A stretch of DNA of 64,000 bases from Chryseobacterium oleae (GTDB lineage: Bacteria > Bacteroidota > Bacteroidia > Flavobacteriales > Weeksellaceae). The position numbers and the translations under genes are program-made. The stretch spans positions 1,488,001 through 1,552,000 of the forward strand of contig NZ_FOVD01000001.1 of the NCBI RefSeq assembly GCF_900115055.1, written 5' to 3'. The notes under the pieces were generated by a model, which ran no database searches, was not told where the DNA came from, and saw only the letters and a program-made list of their open reading frames with translations. Below are positions 25,696 to 35,352 of the stretch, in pieces. How positions within the stretch are numbered: the first letter of the stretch is position 1; every line of letters begins with the position of its first letter.

Positions 25696-28600
25696 ATGTT
25701 AAAACAATTTATAGAAAGACCGGTACTTTCAACGGTCATCTCCATAATACTCCTATTATTGGGGGCGCTGTCCCTCTTTAATTTACCGATTGCCCTCTTT
25801 CCCGATATTGCTCCACCGAGCGTTCAGGTAACGGCTTTCTATCCTGGAGCTAATGCTGAGGTAGTTGCCCGTTCGGTAGCCACCCCTATTGAAGAAGCAG
25901 TGAACGGAGTGGAGAATATGACCTATATGACCTCCAACTCCAGTAATGACGGTACTATGACCCTGAGTGTTTATTTCAAACAGGGAGCTGATGCCGATAA
26001 TGCTGCAGTAAACGTACAGAACAGGGTATCGAAAGCGATGAGCCAGCTTCCTCAGGAAGTGGTACAGGCGGGGATTTCCACACAGAAAGTTCAGAACAGT
26101 ATGATTATGTTCATGGGACTGAGCAGTGATGATCCGAAACAATATGATGAACTTTTCTTACAGAATTACCTTAAGATCAACGTAATTCCACAAATACAGC
26201 GTATTCCGGGAGTTGCACAAGCACAGGTTTTCGGAACGAGAGATTATTCCATGAGACTCTGGCTGAAGCCGGACAGACTGGCAGCCAACAATCTTTCTCC
26301 ACAGGAAGTACTTGCAGCAGTTAAAGATCACAACCTTGAAGCTGCTCCGGGACGTTTGGGCCAGGGAAGTAAAGAAACCTACGAGTATATCCTTAAATAC
26401 AAAGGAAAACTGAGCAAGGATGAAGATTACGAAAATATCGCCATCAAAGCGAACAATGACGGATCATTCTTACGATTAAAAGACGTAGCGAGAGTAGAAT
26501 TCGGTTCTTATACCTATACAGCGACCAACAGAGTAGATGGAAAACCGGTTGCAGGATTTGCGATTCTTCAGACTGCAGGTTCCAACGCGAATGAAATCTT
26601 AACTGAAATTGAAAAACAGGTTGATCAGATGAAAACTACCCTTCCAAAAGGAGTTGAGCCGATCATCATGTACAATTCCAAGGATTTCCTGGATGCGTCT
26701 ATCCATCAGGTTGTTGAAACTTTGGTGATTGCATTTATCCTGGTATTTATTGTAGTGTATATTTTCCTTCAGGATTTCAGATCAACATTGATCCCGGCTA
26801 TTGCGGTACCGGTTGCGATTATCGGAACCTTCTTCTTCCTTCAGCTGTTTGGATTCAGTATCAACATGCTTACCTTGTTTGCATTGGTGCTCGCCATCGG
26901 GATTGTGGTGGATGATGCCATCGTTGTGGTGGAAGCCGTCCATTCAAAAATGGAACAGACAGGAATGCCGGTAGACCAGGCAACGACAAACTCTATGAGT
27001 GAAATTTCCGGGGCGATTATCTCCATTACTTTGGTGATGTGTGCCGTATTTATTCCGGTAGGTTTCATGCAGGGTCCTGCGGGAGTTTTCTACAGACAGT
27101 TTGCCTTTACTCTTGTGATTGCCATCCTGATTTCTGCGGTGAACGCCTTAACATTAAGCCCGGCTTTATGTGCGATGTTCTTAAATGATCCTCAGGGAGA
27201 ACATGGGGAACATGGTCATAAAAAAGGTTTTGGAGCAAGATTCTTCAACGCATTCAATGTGGCCTTTAATAATATGACCCGAAAATATATCTACAGCCTT
27301 AAATTTTTGATTAAAAATAAATGGGTTGCGATAGGAGGATTAGTAGTTATTACTGCTGCAAGTGTTTTCTTAATTAAAAAAGCACCGTCAGGATTTATTC
27401 CTACTGAAGACCAGGGATTCGTTCTTTATGCAGTTAACACGCCTCCGGGAAGTTCACTGGAAAGAACCCACAGAGCTACCGCACAGATCGATAAGATCAT
27501 CAACGGTGAAAAAGCCACCAACCACCTTTGGGTAGCAGATGGAATGAACTTTATCAGTAATGCCAACGCTTCTCCTTATTCTGCAGGTTTCATTAAACTT
27601 AAAGATTATGATAAACGTGGCGAGATGAAAGATCCGGACCAGATCGCAGCTGCTCTGACAGGAAAAGTAAGCCAGGTAAAAGATGCGAACGCGTTCTTCT
27701 TCAACTTCCCAACCGTACAGGGATTTGGTAACGTTTCCGGTTTTGAGTTTATGCTTCAGGATAAAACAAACAGTTCTTTTGAGCAATTGGGAACAACAAC
27801 TCAGGCCTTCATCGGGGAGCTGATGAAACGTCCGGAGATTGCATTTGCTTTCACAACGTATGCCGCAGGAAATCCTCAGTATACAATTGATGTAGATGCT
27901 GACAAAGCCAATCAACTGGGTGTTTCTATCACGGAACTGATGCAGACGATGCAGATCTATTACGGAAGTAGTTTCGTTTCAGATTTCAACAGATTTGGGA
28001 AATACTACAGAGTAATGGCTCAGGCTGATATTCCTTATCGTACGGATATCAATTCTCTGGAAGGGATTTATGTGAAAAATAAATCAGGTGAAATGGTTCC
28101 GGCGAAAACACTGGTCACCTTAAAAAGAACTTTCGGACCTGAAACGGTAACAAGAAACAACCTGTTCAACGCAGTAACGATCAACGGAACTCCAAAACCT
28201 GGATATAGTACCGGAGACGCCATCAAAGCGGTAGAAGAAGTTGCGAAACAGTCACTTCCTAGAGGTTATGGTTACGAATGGACGGGAATCACCCGTGAAG
28301 AGATCAAAACAGGCGGTCAGACAGTATTTGTCTTCCTTTTAAGTATCCTGTTTGTGTACTTTTTGTTAGCAGCTCAGTATGAAAGCTACATCCTTCCGTT
28401 TGCCATTATTCTTACCATTCCTACAGGAATATTCGGAGTATTTGCATTCACAGGATTAGCCGGAATTGATAATAATATTTACGTTCAGGTGGGATTAATC
28501 ATGCTCGTAGGGCTATTGGCTAAAAATGCCATCCTGATTGTAGAATTTGCCGTTCAGAGAAGAAAAGCAGGTAAAAGCCTGATCGAATCTGCACTGCAGG

Positions 28601-28878
28601 CTTCAAGACTACGTTTGAGACCGATCCTGATGACCTCTTTCGCCTTTATCGTGGGAATGCTTCCATTGGTATGGACGCAGGGTGCTTCAGCCAAAGGTAA
28701 CCACTCTATCGGGTACAGTACCGTAGGAGGAATGCTTACAGGAGTGATATTCGGGATTTTCATCATCCCGGTGATGTATGTGATTTTCCAGTATCTGCAT
28801 GAAAAAATGCCGAGCAGAAAAAATAAAAGACTTCAAAGACAGAAATTGGAAGAAGAACTTCTAACCACAGCTCATTAA
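25696..28878 (+). CDS. RND multidrug efflux pump, inner-membrane permease (HAE1/AcrB type)
   Basis: 1060 residues, matching AcrB/MexB length. It starts MLKQFIERPVLSTVISIILL and has two blocks of transmembrane helices around large periplasmic loops. The proton-relay aspartate pair is in IGIVVDDAIVVVEAVH (around residue 400), and the second repeat has GLIMLVGLLAKNAILIVEFA and LRPILMTSFAFIVGMLPL. The porter-domain signature PGVAQAQVFG is present. Energy is the proton-motive force; substrates cannot be read from sequence. It follows the adaptor gene by 40 bp. Confidence 0.95.
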   Translation: MLKQFIERPVLSTVISIILLLLGALSLFNLPIALFPDIAPPSVQVTAFYPGANAEVVARSVATPIEEAVNGVENMTYMTSNSSNDGTMTLSVYFKQGADADNAAVNVQNRVSKAMSQLPQEVVQAGISTQKVQNSMIMFMGLSSDDPKQYDELFLQNYLKINVIPQIQRIPGVAQAQVFGTRDYSMRLWLKPDRLAANNLSPQEVLAAVKDHNLEAAPGRLGQGSKETYEYILKYKGKLSKDEDYENIAIKANNDGSFLRLKDVARVEFGSYTYTATNRVDGKPVAGFAILQTAGSNANEILTEIEKQVDQMKTTLPKGVEPIIMYNSKDFLDASIHQVVETLVIAFILVFIVVYIFLQDFRSTLIPAIAVPVAIIGTFFFLQLFGFSINMLTLFALVLAIGIVVDDAIVVVEAVHSKMEQTGMPVDQATTNSMSEISGAIISITLVMCAVFIPVGFMQGPAGVFYRQFAFTLVIAILISAVNALTLSPALCAMFLNDPQGEHGEHGHKKGFGARFFNAFNVAFNNMTRKYIYSLKFLIKNKWVAIGGLVVITAASVFLIKKAPSGFIPTEDQGFVLYAVNTPPGSSLERTHRATAQIDKIINGEKATNHLWVADGMNFISNANASPYSAGFIKLKDYDKRGEMKDPDQIAAALTGKVSQVKDANAFFFNFPTVQGFGNVSGFEFMLQDKTNSSFEQLGTTTQAFIGELMKRPEIAFAFTTYAAGNPQYTIDVDADKANQLGVSITELMQTMQIYYGSSFVSDFNRFGKYYRVMAQADIPYRTDINSLEGIYVKNKSGEMVPAKTLVTLKRTFGPETVTRNNLFNAVTINGTPKPGYSTGDAIKAVEEVAKQSLPRGYGYEWTGITREEIKTGGQTVFVFLLSILFVYFLLAAQYESYILPFAIILTIPTGIFGVFAFTGLAGIDNNIYVQVGLIMLVGLLAKNAILIVEFAVQRRKAGKSLIESALQASRLRLRPILMTSFAFIVGMLPLVWTQGASAKGNHSIGYSTVGGMLTGVIFGIFIIPVMYVIFQYLHEKMPSRKNKRLQRQKLEEELLTTAH

Positions 28879-28888
28879 TATATATTGA

Positions 28889-29006
28889 AATACAAAACTT
28901 TGAGCCCCATAGAGAAGCAACTATTCAAACTAATATCACAAAAAAAGCAGAGTACTCTCCTACTAAAGACCTCTTTGCTTTACAAAACCGCTCAAAGTTT
29001 TGTATT
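28889..29006. repeat. Long inverted repeat between pump and channel genes
   Basis: AATACAAAACTTTGAGC (28889-28905) is repeated exactly, inverted, at 28990-29006. Imperfect pairing extends outward, and a nested pair (AAAGCAGAG / CTCTTTGCTTT) lies inside. The transcript could fold into a long stem in the 150-bp spacer of the operon. Confidence 0.75.
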
Positions 29007-29029
29007 CAACTAAAAGTCTATTTAAAACT

Positions 29030-30442
29030 ATGAAAAGAATTAAGAATTTTATCTTAACCCTTATATTAGCTTTAGGCGCGGTGTCGTGTGTGTCCAAACT
29101 GGCATATACCGAACCTGACCTTCAGCTTCCGGAAAAGTTCCAGTACACGGCTACTGCTGATACAGCCAGTATTGCCAACCTGGAATGGAAACAGTTTTTC
29201 AGCGATCCTATTTTACAGGATTTGATTGAAAAAGGAATTAAAAATAACTATGATCTTCAGATTGCTTTAAAACAGGTAGCTTCTTCACAGGAGAAACTGA
29301 AACAAGCCAAATTTCTTCAGTATCCAGATGTAGGTTTTGCGGTTTCAGCGCAAATTTCAAAGCCTTCTGAAAACAGCATGAACGGGAAAAGCTTAAATTC
29401 ATTTTTAGGCCAGAGCCATGTTGAGGATTATAATGCAGCCTTCAACCTTTCATGGGAAGCTGACATCTGGGGGAAAATTAAAAACCAGCAGGAAGTTTCA
29501 AGAATGCAGTATCTGCAGACTTATGAAGCGACAAAAGCTGTTCAGACACAGGTTGTAGCAGCGATTGCACAGGGATATTACAATTTATTGATGCTTGACA
29601 AACAGATTCAGATCGCAAAATCCAATTTGGAATTAAGCACCAATACCCTTTCCATTACTGAAAAAATGTGGCAAAGCGGAGATACGACTTCTTTAGGGGT
29701 TCAGCAGGCAACAGCTCAGAAGCAGTCTACAGAACTTCTGATCACTCAGTTGGAGCAAAATATTGCGATCCAGGAAAATGCTTTAAGTATTCTTGTGGGT
29801 GAAAATCCAAACAAAGTGAACAGAACGATTGAGATGTCTGATACTTCCCTTCCACAGACTATTTCAACGGGTCTTCCTGCAGCGATGGTAAGCCGTCGTC
29901 CGGATGTCCGTCAGCAGGAACTGGTTCTGTTGGAATCCAATTCAATGGTAGGAATTGCTCAGGCGAATATGTATCCTGCTTTGAAAATTACAGCTAATGG
30001 TGGTGTGAATTCATTTAAAATTGATAACTGGTTCCAGATTCCGGCTTCATTGTTTGGATCTGTACTGGGCGGGATTACTCAGCCTATTTTCCAGAAGAGA
30101 CAATTGAAAACGGATCTGAATGTAGCTAAAATCCAGAGAGAGAAAAACGTGCTGGCTTTCCGCCAGTCTGTTTTAAATGCAGTGGGTGAAGTTTCTGATG
30201 CTTTGGTTTCGAATGAAAGTTTAAAAGTTCAGGAACAGAAAGCTACAGATCAGGTAACCACATTGAAAAACGGGATAAAAAGTGCAGAAATGCTTTACAA
30301 AGGCGGTATGGCCAATTACTTAGAAGTGATTACAGCTCAGGGAAATTCTCTGCAGGCTGAACTGAATCTTGCGTCTGTAAAAAGACAGAGACTGAGCAGC
30401 ATTGTAGATCTTTACAGAGCGCTTGGCGGCGGTTGGAAGTAG
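29030..30442 (+). CDS. RND efflux outer-membrane channel (OprM/TolC-like lipoprotein)
   Basis: 470 residues from ATG 29030; the upstream TTG at 29000 lies within the inverted repeat and is rejected. The signal ends ALGAVSC, a lipobox. Two tandem outer-membrane efflux repeats are visible, with the conserved LEWKQFFSDPILQDLIEKG near the N-terminus, AAFNLSWEADIWGKIKNQ, SRRPDVRQQEL and a second-half GGITQPIFQKRQLKTDL. It completes the tripartite pump with the two preceding genes. An intrinsic terminator follows. Confidence 0.92.
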   Translation: MKRIKNFILTLILALGAVSCVSKLAYTEPDLQLPEKFQYTATADTASIANLEWKQFFSDPILQDLIEKGIKNNYDLQIALKQVASSQEKLKQAKFLQYPDVGFAVSAQISKPSENSMNGKSLNSFLGQSHVEDYNAAFNLSWEADIWGKIKNQQEVSRMQYLQTYEATKAVQTQVVAAIAQGYYNLLMLDKQIQIAKSNLELSTNTLSITEKMWQSGDTTSLGVQQATAQKQSTELLITQLEQNIAIQENALSILVGENPNKVNRTIEMSDTSLPQTISTGLPAAMVSRRPDVRQQELVLLESNSMVGIAQANMYPALKITANGGVNSFKIDNWFQIPASLFGSVLGGITQPIFQKRQLKTDLNVAKIQREKNVLAFRQSVLNAVGEVSDALVSNESLKVQEQKATDQVTTLKNGIKSAEMLYKGGMANYLEVITAQGNSLQAELNLASVKRQRLSSIVDLYRALGGGWK

Positions 30443-30466
30443 TAAATTTAATTATATTGTTTTTAG

Positions 30467-30497
30467 TGCGGTCTCTTTTCAGGGACCGCATTTTTTT
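30467..30497 (+). terminator. Terminator of the RND efflux operon
   Basis: TGCGGTC pairs with GACCGCA, followed by seven T. Confidence 0.85.
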
Positions 30498-30512
30498 AGT
30501 AGAGTTCAGGTT

Positions 30513-31130
30513 TTATGGTGTACTTTGTCCAAACTTTTTTTGAACAGCAAACACCGATCCCGCTGATGCAGAGTTTTTCGTAATAAATATATTATCAAAC
30601 TGGGTCTCACTGATGGTCACATTCAACGTATTATTACTCAACACTTTTACCATTTCAGGAACTGTATTGGAATGGCCGACAATGACAACAACTTTTCCCT
30701 GATTTTGTGCAAGAATATTGTTGATAAATAATTGAGTGGCAGCAAAAGTAGCAGCCGGCGCATATTCTTTAATAACAATTCCTTTACTCTCTGCCAGTGG
30801 AATGGCTGTTTGACGTGTCCGATTGTAGGCGGTAGTATAAATATTATCTACATGAACATTTCCCAGCAAACGTTTCAATTCTTCTGCTCTCAGCTTACCG
30901 GTACTGGAAAGATCAGGATCAGTTCCTACATTTTCTTTCTCTGCATGACGCAGCAGAATGCATACTGTTTCTGTACTGCTGATTTCTGAAGGGAGAGGAA
31001 TGCCTAATGGGTTTTCAGTATTCTGAGCATTATTTTTAATATTCTCGTTTTGGATTTCCTGGCTGGAAGCTCTTTCACAGCTTGTGAAGATCATCAGAGG
31101 TATCAAACCCGATATAATTAGTTTTTTCAT
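30513..31130 (-). CDS. Histidine phosphatase-superfamily lipoprotein (SixA/phosphoglycerate mutase-like)
   Basis: 205 residues with the lipobox IFTSC after MKKLIISGLIPLM. The histidine phosphatase core is present: LLRHAEKENV with the phospho-accepting His, LSSTGKLRAEELKRLL, IYTTAYNRTRQTAIPLAE and IVGHSNTVPEMV with the second catalytic His. As a lipoprotein it would act in the periplasm or outer membrane. The substrate is unknown. It is convergent with the efflux operon. Confidence 0.85.
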   Translation of the reverse strand: MKKLIISGLIPLMIFTSCERASSQEIQNENIKNNAQNTENPLGIPLPSEISSTETVCILLRHAEKENVGTDPDLSSTGKLRAEELKRLLGNVHVDNIYTTAYNRTRQTAIPLAESKGIVIKEYAPAATFAATQLFINNILAQNQGKVVVIVGHSNTVPEMVKVLSNNTLNVTISETQFDNIFITKNSASAGSVFAVQKKFGQSTP

Positions 31131-31247
31131 AATCCAATTGATTTAAACTGCGTTTGGAAATTGTGCTATTTTCAAGCCCAATTTAAATAAAAAAAAACGA
31201 TAAAACTTTTTATAAATTGATATTATTTAAAAAATAGAATGAATTTT

Positions 31248-32159
31248 CTATTGATTTGAGATGGAAATAAATTCAATTAAATGATCAAAATCTTCCTGTG
31301 AATATCCCAATGACAGATAGTGAATATCATCCGCCTTTCTGTACCATGTCAGTTGGCGTTTTGCATATCTGCGGCTGTTTTTTTTGATCTCGGAAACAGC
31401 AAAATCAAGTTCCCATTCCCCATCAAAATATTTGAACAGTTCGGAATATCCCACTGTTTTCAATGCGGTAAGATCTTTAAATTCCTCTAAACTTTCTGCC
31501 TCAGCCAGAAGACCGTTCTCCATCATGATATCTACCCTTCTGTTGATCCTGTCATACAATTCTTCTCTCGGAGCTTCAATTCCGATACGGATCACAGTGA
31601 AATCTCTGGAGTTCTGGGAAACAGCAATCTGTTCGGAATATTTTTTATCCGTCTGCCAGATCACATCAATAGCGCGTAAAAGTCTTCGGTGATTGTGAAA
31701 ATCTACTATTTCAAAATACTCAGGATCGAGTTCTTTAAGGATCTGCTGAAGTTTTTCGATTCCTTCCGTATCAAGGATTTCCTGTAATTTTTTCTGATTG
31801 TTTTCATCTGCTTCTGGAAGATCATTTAATCCCTCAATCACTGCCTTTTCATACATCATGCTTCCACCCACCAAAATGACGGTGTCATGATTTACAAAAA
31901 GTTCATTGAGTTTTTTTAAAGCATCTTCCTCATACTGCCCGATAGAATAATACTCCTGAACCGAAAGATTACCAATAAAATGATGAGGTGCCTGCGCCAA
32001 TTCTTCGTCTGAAGGTGATGCAGTACCGATTTTCATTTCTTTAAAAAACTGACGGGAATCGCAGGAAACAACTTCCGTATTGAAATGGTTGGCCAGATCA
32101 ATGGCCAGTCTCGTTTTACCTATTCCGGTAGGGCCTACAACAGAAATCAATTTTTTCAT
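31248..32159 (-). CDS. miaA: tRNA dimethylallyltransferase
   Basis: 303 residues. P-loop GPTGIGKTRLAIDLA at the N-terminus, SCDSRQFFKEMKIGTA with the catalytic aspartate, HHFIGNLSVQEYYSIGQYE, the VGGSMMYEKAVIEGL helix, and the C-terminal KKNSRRYAKRQLTWYRK signature. It prenylates A37 of tRNAs reading codons that start with U. The start ATG 32159 is followed by the expected MKKLISVVGPTG. It is divergent from yicC. Confidence 0.95.
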   Translation of the reverse strand: MKKLISVVGPTGIGKTRLAIDLANHFNTEVVSCDSRQFFKEMKIGTASPSDEELAQAPHHFIGNLSVQEYYSIGQYEEDALKKLNELFVNHDTVILVGGSMMYEKAVIEGLNDLPEADENNQKKLQEILDTEGIEKLQQILKELDPEYFEIVDFHNHRRLLRAIDVIWQTDKKYSEQIAVSQNSRDFTVIRIGIEAPREELYDRINRRVDIMMENGLLAEAESLEEFKDLTALKTVGYSELFKYFDGEWELDFAVSEIKKNSRRYAKRQLTWYRKADDIHYLSLGYSQEDFDHLIEFISISNQ

Positions 32160-32262
32160 ATGCAGGTTATTTATTCTTTTTAATGGTCATATGGAATCTT
32201 AATCTTCATGGGTGATTGTATATTACGGATCACTGCGATTTCACAGTGCTAATTTAAATGTT

Positions 32263-32270
32263 TATCTTTG
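32263..32270 (+). promoter_or_regulatory. TATCTTTG -7 box for the yicC-gmk-nadA group
   Basis: Perfect TAnnTTTG, 17 bp before the yicC ATG; the following TACAAC would hold the transcript start. Confidence 0.6.
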
Positions 32271-32287
32271 TACAACAATAAAAAACT

Positions 32288-33145
32288 ATGATTTTATCAA
32301 TGACCGGATTCGGCAGAGCCGAGGGTGTTTTTGAAGGGAAAAAGATCTCAATAGATATTAAATCCTTGAACAGCAAAAGCTTTGATTTAAATATTAAAGT
32401 TCCTTTACGTTATAAAGAAAAGGAATTCGAGATCAGAAAAATTCTTAACGACAGAATTATCCGTGGAAAGGTAGACTGCTACATCAATCTGGAGAACCTG
32501 GAAGAGACAAACGATGTGAAAATCAACAGGAGTTTAATTGACTCTTATATGAATGAGCTTCGTAACATCGCTTCAGACGGACCAGACTTTGAGTACCTGA
32601 AAATGGCAGTAAGACTTCCTGATGCGATTTCTTCAAGACCTGACGAACTTACGGAGGGTGAATGGGAAGCTCTGGCAAAAATCGTTCACGCATCGGTAGA
32701 CCGTTTCATGGAATTCAGAAAAACGGAAGGAGGTATCTTACACGAAGAGCTGGAAAGAAATATTCAGAATATTGACAAATACCTTTCAGAAGTTATTCCT
32801 TTTGAGGAAGAAAGAATCATTGCGGTAAAAGAACGTTATCAGAAATCTTTAAAAGAGTTTGAAAATGTAGATGAGACCCGTTTCTATCAGGAAATGGCCT
32901 ATTTCACAGAAAAACTTGACATTGCTGAGGAAAAAGTAAGACTTACCCAGCATTTGAAATACTACAAAGAAGTAATGGACAATGAAGATTTCAACGGAAA
33001 AAAACTTGGTTTTATTTCTCAGGAAATCGGAAGAGAGATCAATACTTTAGGGTCAAAAGCCAATCATGCAGAAATCCAGAAACTGGTGGTCATGATGAAA
33101 GATGATTTGGAAAAAATTAAAGAACAGACGTTAAACGTTTTGTAA
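32288..33145 (+). CDS. yicC: YicC/YloC-family endoribonuclease
   Basis: 285 residues starting MILSMTGFGRAEG, the family hallmark. The conserved SLNSKSFDLNIKVP strand follows, then RRGK-like turns (IIRGKVDCYINLE) and the C-terminal DUF1732 part with GKKLGFISQEIGREINTLGSKA and a helical end. The family has RNase activity and sits next to guanylate kinase in many bacteria, as it does here (93 bp upstream of gmk). Confidence 0.93.
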   Translation: MILSMTGFGRAEGVFEGKKISIDIKSLNSKSFDLNIKVPLRYKEKEFEIRKILNDRIIRGKVDCYINLENLEETNDVKINRSLIDSYMNELRNIASDGPDFEYLKMAVRLPDAISSRPDELTEGEWEALAKIVHASVDRFMEFRKTEGGILHEELERNIQNIDKYLSEVIPFEEERIIAVKERYQKSLKEFENVDETRFYQEMAYFTEKLDIAEEKVRLTQHLKYYKEVMDNEDFNGKKLGFISQEIGREINTLGSKANHAEIQKLVVMMKDDLEKIKEQTLNVL

Positions 33146-33236
33146 AAGTTATAAGTTGTCAGTGATGAGTTATGAGTTACTTTTTTGCGTAATTCCAATA
33201 ACTCATCATTCATAACTCATCATTCATAACTAAAAA
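33146..33236. repeat. Inverted ATGAGTTATGA-type repeat between yicC and gmk
   Basis: GTCAGTGATGAGTTATGAG on the left arm is complementary to the run CTCATCATTCATAACTCATC on the right, which contains two tandem ATAACTCATCATTC units. A long imperfect hairpin would form in the yicC-gmk transcript. Confidence 0.65.
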
Positions 33237-33237
33237 A

Positions 33238-33804
33238 ATGGATAAAGTAATCATATTTTCAGCACCGTCTGGAAGCGGAAAAACTACATTAGTAAGACAT
33301 TCTCTGGAAACATTTCCTGAACTCGCATTTTCTATCTCATGCACGACAAGACAGCCGAGAGGAAGTGAAGCTCATGCCGTGGACTATCATTTTTTAAGTC
33401 CTGATGAATTCAGACAGAAAATAGCAGAAGATGCTTTTGTAGAATATGAAGAAGTGTATACTGACAAATATTACGGTACTTTAAAATCTGAAGTGGAAAA
33501 GATCTGGAATCAGGGAAAAGTGGTGATCTTTGATGTGGACGTAAAAGGAGGAATTTCTTTAAAAAAATATTTTGGAGAAAAAGCCTTGTCTATTTTCATT
33601 GAACCGCCTTCCATAGAAGAATTGGAACGAAGATTGATCTCCAGAAACACAGATGATGCAGAAACCATCAAAACCCGAGTAGCAAAGGCCGGAGAAGAAA
33701 TGACCTATGCGAAAGAGTTTGACAGGATCGTAATCAATACCGATCTTGATGAAGCAAAAAAAGAAATAGAAAGTTTAATAAAAAATTTTATAGAAAGAAA
33801 CTAG
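33238..33804 (+). CDS. gmk: Guanylate kinase
   Basis: 188 residues. P-loop FSAPSGSGKTTLVRH, SISCTTRQPRGSE (the GMP-binding region), VEYEEVYTDKYYGTLKSEVE, and FDVDVKGGISLKKYF with the conserved DVDxxG. The C-terminal region ends in the usual lid and helices. It phosphorylates GMP to GDP. Start is ATG 33238. It is in line with yicC and nadA, separated from each by hairpin-forming repeats. Confidence 0.95.
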   Translation: MDKVIIFSAPSGSGKTTLVRHSLETFPELAFSISCTTRQPRGSEAHAVDYHFLSPDEFRQKIAEDAFVEYEEVYTDKYYGTLKSEVEKIWNQGKVVIFDVDVKGGISLKKYFGEKALSIFIEPPSIEELERRLISRNTDDAETIKTRVAKAGEEMTYAKEFDRIVINTDLDEAKKEIESLIKNFIERN

Positions 33805-33896
33805 AAGCTAGAAATTAGAAGTTAGTTGTGCCGTTATACCCATTTAAGTCACATCGAAACTCTAACTTCTAATTTCTAAATTCTAACTTCTATAAT
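33805..33896. repeat. Inverted CTAGAAGTTAGAAATTAGAAG-type repeat between gmk and nadA
   Basis: The left arm CTAGAAGCTAGAAATTAGAA is the reverse complement, with a few differences, of the right arm CTAACTTCTAATTTCTAAAT. The two are separated by about 36 bp. The same words occur in direct orientation at 7600-7722. It would form a long hairpin in the RNA. Confidence 0.7.
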
Positions 33897-33914
33897 CAAA
33901 AAATTGAGGTTGAT

Positions 33915-34934
33915 ATGAGTACCGAAACATTAGAAAAAGCTAAATCTGCGATTCCCGTAAGAGGATTTCTGGATATAAAAGATATAGCGATTCCTCAAGG
34001 AGAAGAATTAGTGAAAGCTATTCTTAAGCTTAAAGAAGAAAAAAATGCGGTGATCCTTGCCCATTATTACCAGCCGGGAGAAATTCAGGATATTGCGGAT
34101 TTCCTTGGAGATTCTTTACAGCTGGCCAGACAGGCCAAAGATACCAATGCAGACATGATCGTATTCTGCGGAGTACATTTCATGGCTGAAGCCGCTAAAA
34201 TTCTGAACCCGACTAAAAAAGTAGTTCTTCCGGATACGATGGCAGGATGCTCTCTGGCAGACGGATGTTCAGGAGAAGGCCTTAGGAAAATGCGTGAGCA
34301 GCACCCGAATGCCCTGATCGCCACGTACATCAATTGTAATGCTGAAACCAAAGCAGAAAGTGATATCATCGTGACCAGCTCAAATGCGGAAACAGTGATT
34401 GAAGCTTTACCAAAGGACAGACCTATTATTTTTGCACCGGATAAAAACTTAGGAAGATATCTTTCTAAAAAAACCGGTCGTGATATGATCCTTTGGGATG
34501 GAAGCTGTATCGTACACGAAGCATTTTCTATGGAGCGAATTGCCCAGCAGCTGGCTGAAAATCCGGATGCGAAAATGATCGCACACCCTGAAAGTGAAGA
34601 AGCAGTTCTGAAACTGGCTCACTTCATCGGCTCAACTTCTGCCCTGTTAAATTTTGTTGAAAAAGACGACTGTCAGAAATTCATCATTGCTACTGAGGAA
34701 GGAATTCTTCACGAAATGAGAAAACGTGCACCGCACAAAGAACTGATTCCGGCTCTGGTTTTTGATGAAAGTTGTAACTGTTCGGAATGTTTCTACATGA
34801 AGCGTAATACCATGGAGAAACTGTATTTGTGTATGAAATACGAACTTCCGGAAATTCTTATCGACGAAGAGCTTCGTTTAAAAGCTCTTAAACCTATCGA
34901 AGCGATGCTGGATCTTTCTAAAAGTATTAAATAA
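33915..34934 (+). CDS. nadA: Quinolinate synthase
   Basis: 339 residues. It condenses iminoaspartate with dihydroxyacetone phosphate to quinolinate in NAD synthesis, using a 4Fe-4S cluster. Seen here: ILAHYYQPGEIQDIADFLGDS near residue 45, VFCGVHFMAEAAKIL with the first cysteine, PDTMAGCSLADGC, TYINCNAETKAESD, and the second-repeat CIVHEAFS and CNCSECFYMKRNTMEK segments with cluster cysteines. Starts at ATG 33915. No nadB is in the window. A strong bidirectional terminator follows. Confidence 0.95.
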   Translation: MSTETLEKAKSAIPVRGFLDIKDIAIPQGEELVKAILKLKEEKNAVILAHYYQPGEIQDIADFLGDSLQLARQAKDTNADMIVFCGVHFMAEAAKILNPTKKVVLPDTMAGCSLADGCSGEGLRKMREQHPNALIATYINCNAETKAESDIIVTSSNAETVIEALPKDRPIIFAPDKNLGRYLSKKTGRDMILWDGSCIVHEAFSMERIAQQLAENPDAKMIAHPESEEAVLKLAHFIGSTSALLNFVEKDDCQKFIIATEEGILHEMRKRAPHKELIPALVFDESCNCSECFYMKRNTMEKLYLCMKYELPEILIDEELRLKALKPIEAMLDLSKSIK

Positions 34935-34952
34935 TCAGAATTAAATAATAAA

Positions 34953-34992
34953 AGGTACTGTTTCCTAAATATAGCAAACAGTACCTCTTTTT
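34953..34992. terminator. Bidirectional terminator between nadA and the peptide array
   Basis: AGGTACTGTTT and AAACAGTACCT pair perfectly over 11 bp and are followed by T runs. Confidence 0.85.
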
Positions 34993-34993
34993 T

Positions 34994-35200
34994 TTATGGT
35001 TCAGGATTGACACACTCCATACTTACAAGGACACACATTTTACAGTGATCCGGAAGTCCCTGATACGCTGAACATGGGTATTTATATCCAGGGCCATCTC
35101 CAAAAGTAGCATCTTGAGGACATCCTGAACATCTTGAAGGCCCAGCTGCTCCGTTTACTTTCCCCAATTCCTTTCTTGTTAATTTCTTTAAATTTTTCAT
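34994..35200 (-). CDS. Bacteriocin-like precursor peptide 1 (Cys-rich)
   Basis: 68 residues. The leader MKNLKKLTRKELGKVNGAAG resembles the double-Gly (here GA) leaders of bacteriocin and RiPP precursors, which are cleaved and exported by C39-peptidase ABC transporters. The core has six Cys in CSGCPQ, YPCSAYQ, HCKMC and MECVNPEP, and a FGDGPGYKY turn. It aligns with the core of peptide 7 (36975-37175). No maturation enzyme is adjacent. The start is fixed by the conserved leader. Confidence 0.8.
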   Translation of the reverse strand: MKNLKKLTRKELGKVNGAAGPSRCSGCPQDATFGDGPGYKYPCSAYQGLPDHCKMCVLVSMECVNPEP

Positions 35201-35318
35201 AATAATTTTAATTTTTTAGAATTTTAAATATAATAATTTTGTCTCATATAGGTGATATACAAGTTTTAAAAAATTTAAAATTCTTAAAATACAGACATCT
35301 GAACAGTCCTTTTAAAAG

Positions 35319-35352
35319 AAAAAAAACACCATTCTTAAACAGTGCTTTTTTT
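35319..35352 (-). terminator. Terminator abutting peptide gene 2
   Basis: On the reverse strand GCACTGTT and AATGGTGT pair with some G-T pairs and are followed by eight T. The hairpin begins at the stop codon. Confidence 0.55.

Noticed and set aside
29000..29029. TTG start ten codons before the channel gene ATG
   Set aside because: It lies in the inverted repeat, and the signal peptide with lipobox starts at the ATG 29030.
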